DNA from: RPQJ01 sp963778185
GTDB taxonomy: Bacteria; Pseudomonadota; Gammaproteobacteria; Steroidobacterales; Steroidobacteraceae
Direction of reading: 5' to 3'
DNA length: 64,000 bases
Assembly (NCBI GenBank): GCA_963778185.1
Contig: CAVZTF010000003.1
Span: forward strand, 1,736,001 to 1,800,000
The notes under the pieces were generated by a model. It had not been told where the DNA came from. It saw only the letters and a program-made list of their open reading frames with translations, and made no database searches. Positions 61,562 through 64,000 of the stretch are shown here, piece after piece. The position numbers and the translations under genes are program-made. Within the stretch, counting starts at the first letter, position 1. The number at the start of each line of letters is the position of its first letter.

Positions 61562-61828
61562 GTGCGTGAACTATCAGCCGCGGACCGCGCCGAGCACTGG
61601 CGCCGGACGCGAAACCTGACGATCCTGCATCTGGCCATCTGGTTCATTTTCGCCTACGTCGTCCACTGGTTCGCCTTGCCGCTCAACAACATCAACTTCT
61701 TCGGCTGGCCGCTCGGCTACTACTTCAGCGCGCAGGGCTCGCTGATCGTGTTCGTGGTCCAGTTGTTCGTGTTCAACCGGCAGCAGCATGCGATCGACGT
61801 CAAGTTCGGCGTCGAAGAACGCGAATAG
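61562..61828 (+). CDS. DUF4212 small subunit of symporter
   Basis: An 88-residue membrane protein starting at GTG 61562 after a strong AAGGGGG site. Two helices (LAIWFIFAYVVHWFALPL and LGYYFSAQGSLIVFVVQLFV) and the motif NNINFFGWPLGYYFSAQGS define DUF4212. It always accompanies VC2705-type sodium:solute symporters and probably forms a subunit with the protein encoded 14 bp downstream. The 162 bp upstream contain the palindrome at 61408 and no other clear element. Confidence 0.9.
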   Translation: MRELSAADRAEHWRRTRNLTILHLAIWFIFAYVVHWFALPLNNINFFGWPLGYYFSAQGSLIVFVVQLFVFNRQQHAIDVKFGVEERE

Positions 61829-61842
61829 AGGGGGGAGACGAC

Positions 61843-63684
61843 ATGGGAATGAAATGGGAAGGCAAGGGATTCATGGAATCCCTGCCGAAGATCTACGCGA
61901 TCTACACGGGTGGATTCCTCGCGTTTTTCGCCTTGATGGCGTTCTTCGAGACGCTCGGCATGGGGCCGAAGTGGATCGGCATCCTCTTCGTCCTCTTCAC
62001 GCTGGTCGTCTACGCCTTCATCGGCGTGCTTTCGCGCACGACGGCGGTCGAGGCCTACTACGTCGCAGGGCGCAGCGTCCCGCCGGTGTTCAACGGCATG
62101 GCGACGGCGGCCGACTGGATGTCGGGCGCATCGTTCGTCGCGATGGCCGGTGGCATCTTCATGTCCGGCCACGCGTACATGGCCTTCATCGTGGGCTGGA
62201 CCGGCGGCTACATCCTGATCGCGACGCTGATGGCGCCGTACCTGCGCAAGTTCGGCTGCTACACGGTGCCGGACTTCATCGGCACGCGCTACGGCGGCAA
62301 ACTGACGCGCTTCTGCGCGATCGTGGTGCTGGTGGTGGCCTCCTTCACCTACGTGACGGCCCAGATTACCGCCACCGGGACCATCGCGGCGCGCGCCTTC
62401 CAGATTCCGTTCGAGGTCGGCGTGTGGCTCGGCCTGTTCGGCATCCTCGTGTGCTCGATGCTCGGCGGCATGCGCGCGGTGACCTGGACGCAGGTCGCGC
62501 AGTACATCGTGCTGATCGTCGCCTACCTGATCCCGATCTTCTGGATGTCGATCGCGCAGGGCTTCGGCTTCCTGCCGCACCTGTCGTACGGCTCCGCCGT
62601 GCAGCGCATCATGGAACTCGAGCCGATCATCGGCGTCGGTACCACCCCAACCGAAACCGTGGCAGGGCTCAAGGCGCTGACGACGCTGCATGCAACGCCG
62701 AAGGAAGGTGCAATCGCCGCCTGGCAATTCGTGACCCTGGTGTTCTGCATGATGGTCGGCACGGCCTCGCTGCCGCACATCCTGATGCGCTATTTCACGA
62801 CGCCTTCGGTGCGCGACGCGCGCAACTCGGTGGCCTGGTCGCTGTTCTTCATCTTCCTGCTGTACTTCTCGGCGCCCGCGCTCGCGACGTTCAGCAAGCT
62901 GCAGATGATCGACCCGAACCTGTCCACCTCCATCATCGGCGCGTCGGTCGATCACGTGATGTCGCTCGAGTGGATCCAGAAGTGGAGCGCAATCGGCCTG
63001 CTGGCCATCAAGGACAGCAACGCCGACGGGATCCTGCAGGTCACCGAGTTCTTCCTGAACCCGGACATCATCGTGCTGGCAACGCCGGAAATGGCCGGCC
63101 TGCCGTACGTGATCTCGGGCCTGGTGGCGGCCGGCGGCATGGCGGCGGCGATGTCCACGGCCGACGGCCTGCTGCTCGCGATGGCGAACACGCTGTCGCA
63201 CGACCTCTACTACAAGATCATCGACCCGAAGGCCGAGGTGAGGAAGCGCCTGATGACCTCGCGCATCCTGCTGCTCGTCATCGGTGCCGGCGGCGCGGCG
63301 GTCGCAAGCCTGAAGCTCACCGGCATCCTCGGAGCGGTCGCGTGGGCGTTCTGCTTCGCGATGTCGGGCCTGTTCGTCCCGCTGGTGCTCGGCGTGTGGT
63401 GGAAGCGCGCCAACCGCCCGGGCGCGCTGGCGGGCATGGTCGTCGGCCTCACCACGGGCTGGTGGTACCTGCTGGCGGTCCGTAATCCGGACGCCTGGTA
63501 CGGCCTGGCGAAGCCGTGGCTCGGCATGGACGACCTGCGGTTCGGCGTGGTCGGCGTCACGGCCAGCGCCATCGCGATGATCGTCGTGACCCTGCTCACG
63601 GCGGAGCCGAGCGAGGAGATCCAGCGCATGGTCGACGAAGTGCGAATCCCGCACGGCGACACGATCATTCCGTCCAAGGCCTGA
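61843..63684 (+). CDS. Sodium:solute symporter, VC2705 subfamily
   Basis: A 613-residue SSS-family transporter with about 13 helices. Motifs: AVEAYYVAGRSVPPVFNGMA, TAADWMSGASFVAMAGGIFM, GTASLPHILMRYFTTPSVRD and AMSTADGLLLAMANTLSHDL. The subfamily is linked to acetate or other short organic acids, but the substrate of this copy is unproven. A GGGGGAG site precedes the ATG. It ends 22 bp before a strong terminator. It is a diverged second symporter besides ActP in the same block. Confidence 0.92.
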   Translation: MGMKWEGKGFMESLPKIYAIYTGGFLAFFALMAFFETLGMGPKWIGILFVLFTLVVYAFIGVLSRTTAVEAYYVAGRSVPPVFNGMATAADWMSGASFVAMAGGIFMSGHAYMAFIVGWTGGYILIATLMAPYLRKFGCYTVPDFIGTRYGGKLTRFCAIVVLVVASFTYVTAQITATGTIAARAFQIPFEVGVWLGLFGILVCSMLGGMRAVTWTQVAQYIVLIVAYLIPIFWMSIAQGFGFLPHLSYGSAVQRIMELEPIIGVGTTPTETVAGLKALTTLHATPKEGAIAAWQFVTLVFCMMVGTASLPHILMRYFTTPSVRDARNSVAWSLFFIFLLYFSAPALATFSKLQMIDPNLSTSIIGASVDHVMSLEWIQKWSAIGLLAIKDSNADGILQVTEFFLNPDIIVLATPEMAGLPYVISGLVAAGGMAAAMSTADGLLLAMANTLSHDLYYKIIDPKAEVRKRLMTSRILLLVIGAGGAAVASLKLTGILGAVAWAFCFAMSGLFVPLVLGVWWKRANRPGALAGMVVGLTTGWWYLLAVRNPDAWYGLAKPWLGMDDLRFGVVGVTASAIAMIVVTLLTAEPSEEIQRMVDEVRIPHGDTIIPSKA

Positions 63685-63706
63685 TCCCGCGCAAGCGAGG
63701 CCCTGA

Positions 63707-63742
63707 AGAGCCGGGGCGAGGCAACTCGTCCCGGCTCTTTTT
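63707..63742 (+). terminator. Rho-independent terminator after the symporter gene
   Basis: A 14-bp stem, AGAGCCGGGGCGAG (63707-63720) with CTCGTCCCGGCTCT (63725-63738), has one G-T wobble, a GCAA tetraloop and a following run of five T (63738-63742). This is the clearest intrinsic terminator in the window and ends the DUF4212-symporter transcript. Confidence 0.9.
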
Positions 63743-63781
63743 CGTGTGAGAGAATCTGCCGCCTTCCCGTGGAGTGGCCTG

Positions 63782-64000
63782 GTGATCGAGGGAATCCCAC
63801 TGTGGGCGGTCGTGCTGGACTACGTGCTCGGCACGATCATGTGGACGCTGGTCGGCCGCTTCGGCATGCGGCTCTTCCTGCCGGAGGAGAGCAAGTTCTT
63901 CTTCAGCCGCTTCTTCATCAAGGTCACCGACCCGCTGCTCCGGCTGTTCAAGCCGATCACCCCGGGTTTCCTGGTGCCCGTCATGGTCCCGCTCTACGTG
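63782..64000 (+). CDS. YggT-like small membrane protein (partial, runs off the window)
   Basis: The frame opens with GTG 63782, seven bases after GGAG (63771-63774), and stays open for 73 codons to the window edge. It begins with a hydrophobic helix (LWAVVLDYVLGTIMWTLVG), then RFGMRLFLPEE, FFFSRFFIKVTDPLLRLFKP and ITPGFLVPVMVPL. The V-T-D-P-L-L-R-x-F-x-P-I pattern resembles YggT-family proteins. Function unknown; genes of this type often follow VC2705-type symporters. Confidence 0.65.
   Translation, partial: MIEGIPLWAVVLDYVLGTIMWTLVGRFGMRLFLPEESKFFFSRFFIKVTDPLLRLFKPITPGFLVPVMVPLYV

Overview
The window is 64 kb of GC-rich (about 68-70%), densely coded chromosome. It most likely comes from a free-living gammaproteobacterium. 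Pointers are an E. coli/Pseudomonas-type LexA box in front of a PA0069-type radical SAM gene, type I MurB, biosynthetic IlvB/IlvN/IlvA, the acs / DUF485-actP / DUF4212-VC2705 acetate-symporter block, and TPR proteins with an N-terminal double membrane anchor. Assignment below class level is inference only. I saw no rRNA, tRNA, CRISPR array, insertion sequence or prophage. Coding density is very high, and about ten adjacent pairs overlap by 4 bases (stop TGA inside ATGA, GTGA, TTGA or CTGA).

Layout. 1-8.8 kb: the end of an Omp85-type barrel, an alcohol dehydrogenase with a CIA30 protein, a thioesterase, a GST-ilvN unit divergent from ilvB-chrA, a DsbA-like lipoprotein and a glyoxalase. 8.8-18.2 kb: murB with a GST, a glutamine-synthetase-like ligase, an alpha/beta-fold protein without catalytic residues, an MFS/membrane protein/class V aminotransferase-like set, ilvA and a GATase. 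18.3-25.0 kb: a coupled run of a PAS histidine kinase, a hydrolase, a TPR protein and two membrane proteins. 25.1-30.7 kb: an LCAT-like Tat lipoprotein, a DUF885 protein, an MFS exporter and the LexA-box radical SAM gene.

30.8-44.0 kb is the most unusual part. Eleven co-directional genes encode several lipoproteins, a membrane-anchored Ser/Thr kinase-like protein lacking the catalytic lysine, an FHA-like/PEGA/SUMF1 protein, a small secreted protein, a MotA/TolQ/ExbB homologue, an actin-like/FHA protein and two VWA proteins. The two VWA proteins share an N-terminal membrane helix that carries an acidic residue, as in ExbD/MotB. A convergent gene for a TPR protein with a TonB-like C-terminus follows. 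I infer an ion-driven, phospho-signalling-controlled envelope complex. It resembles the regulators of type VI secretion and the motors of Tol/Exb/Mot, but no secretion or flagellar genes accompany it.

45.6-48.1 kb holds the AmmeMemoRadiSam triad (A and B divergent from the radical SAM gene). 48.2-54.3 kb holds nadE, a small basic protein, a 28-bp perfect inverted repeat, an MBL hydrolase, a DUF502 protein, a PBP4-type carboxypeptidase and a HIT protein. 54.3-64.0 kb is an acetate module: acs, DUF485-actP, a cNMP/CBS/DUF294 nucleotidyltransferase-like protein, a DnaQ-type exonuclease, DUF4212 plus a VC2705-type symporter, a clear terminator and the start of a membrane protein gene.
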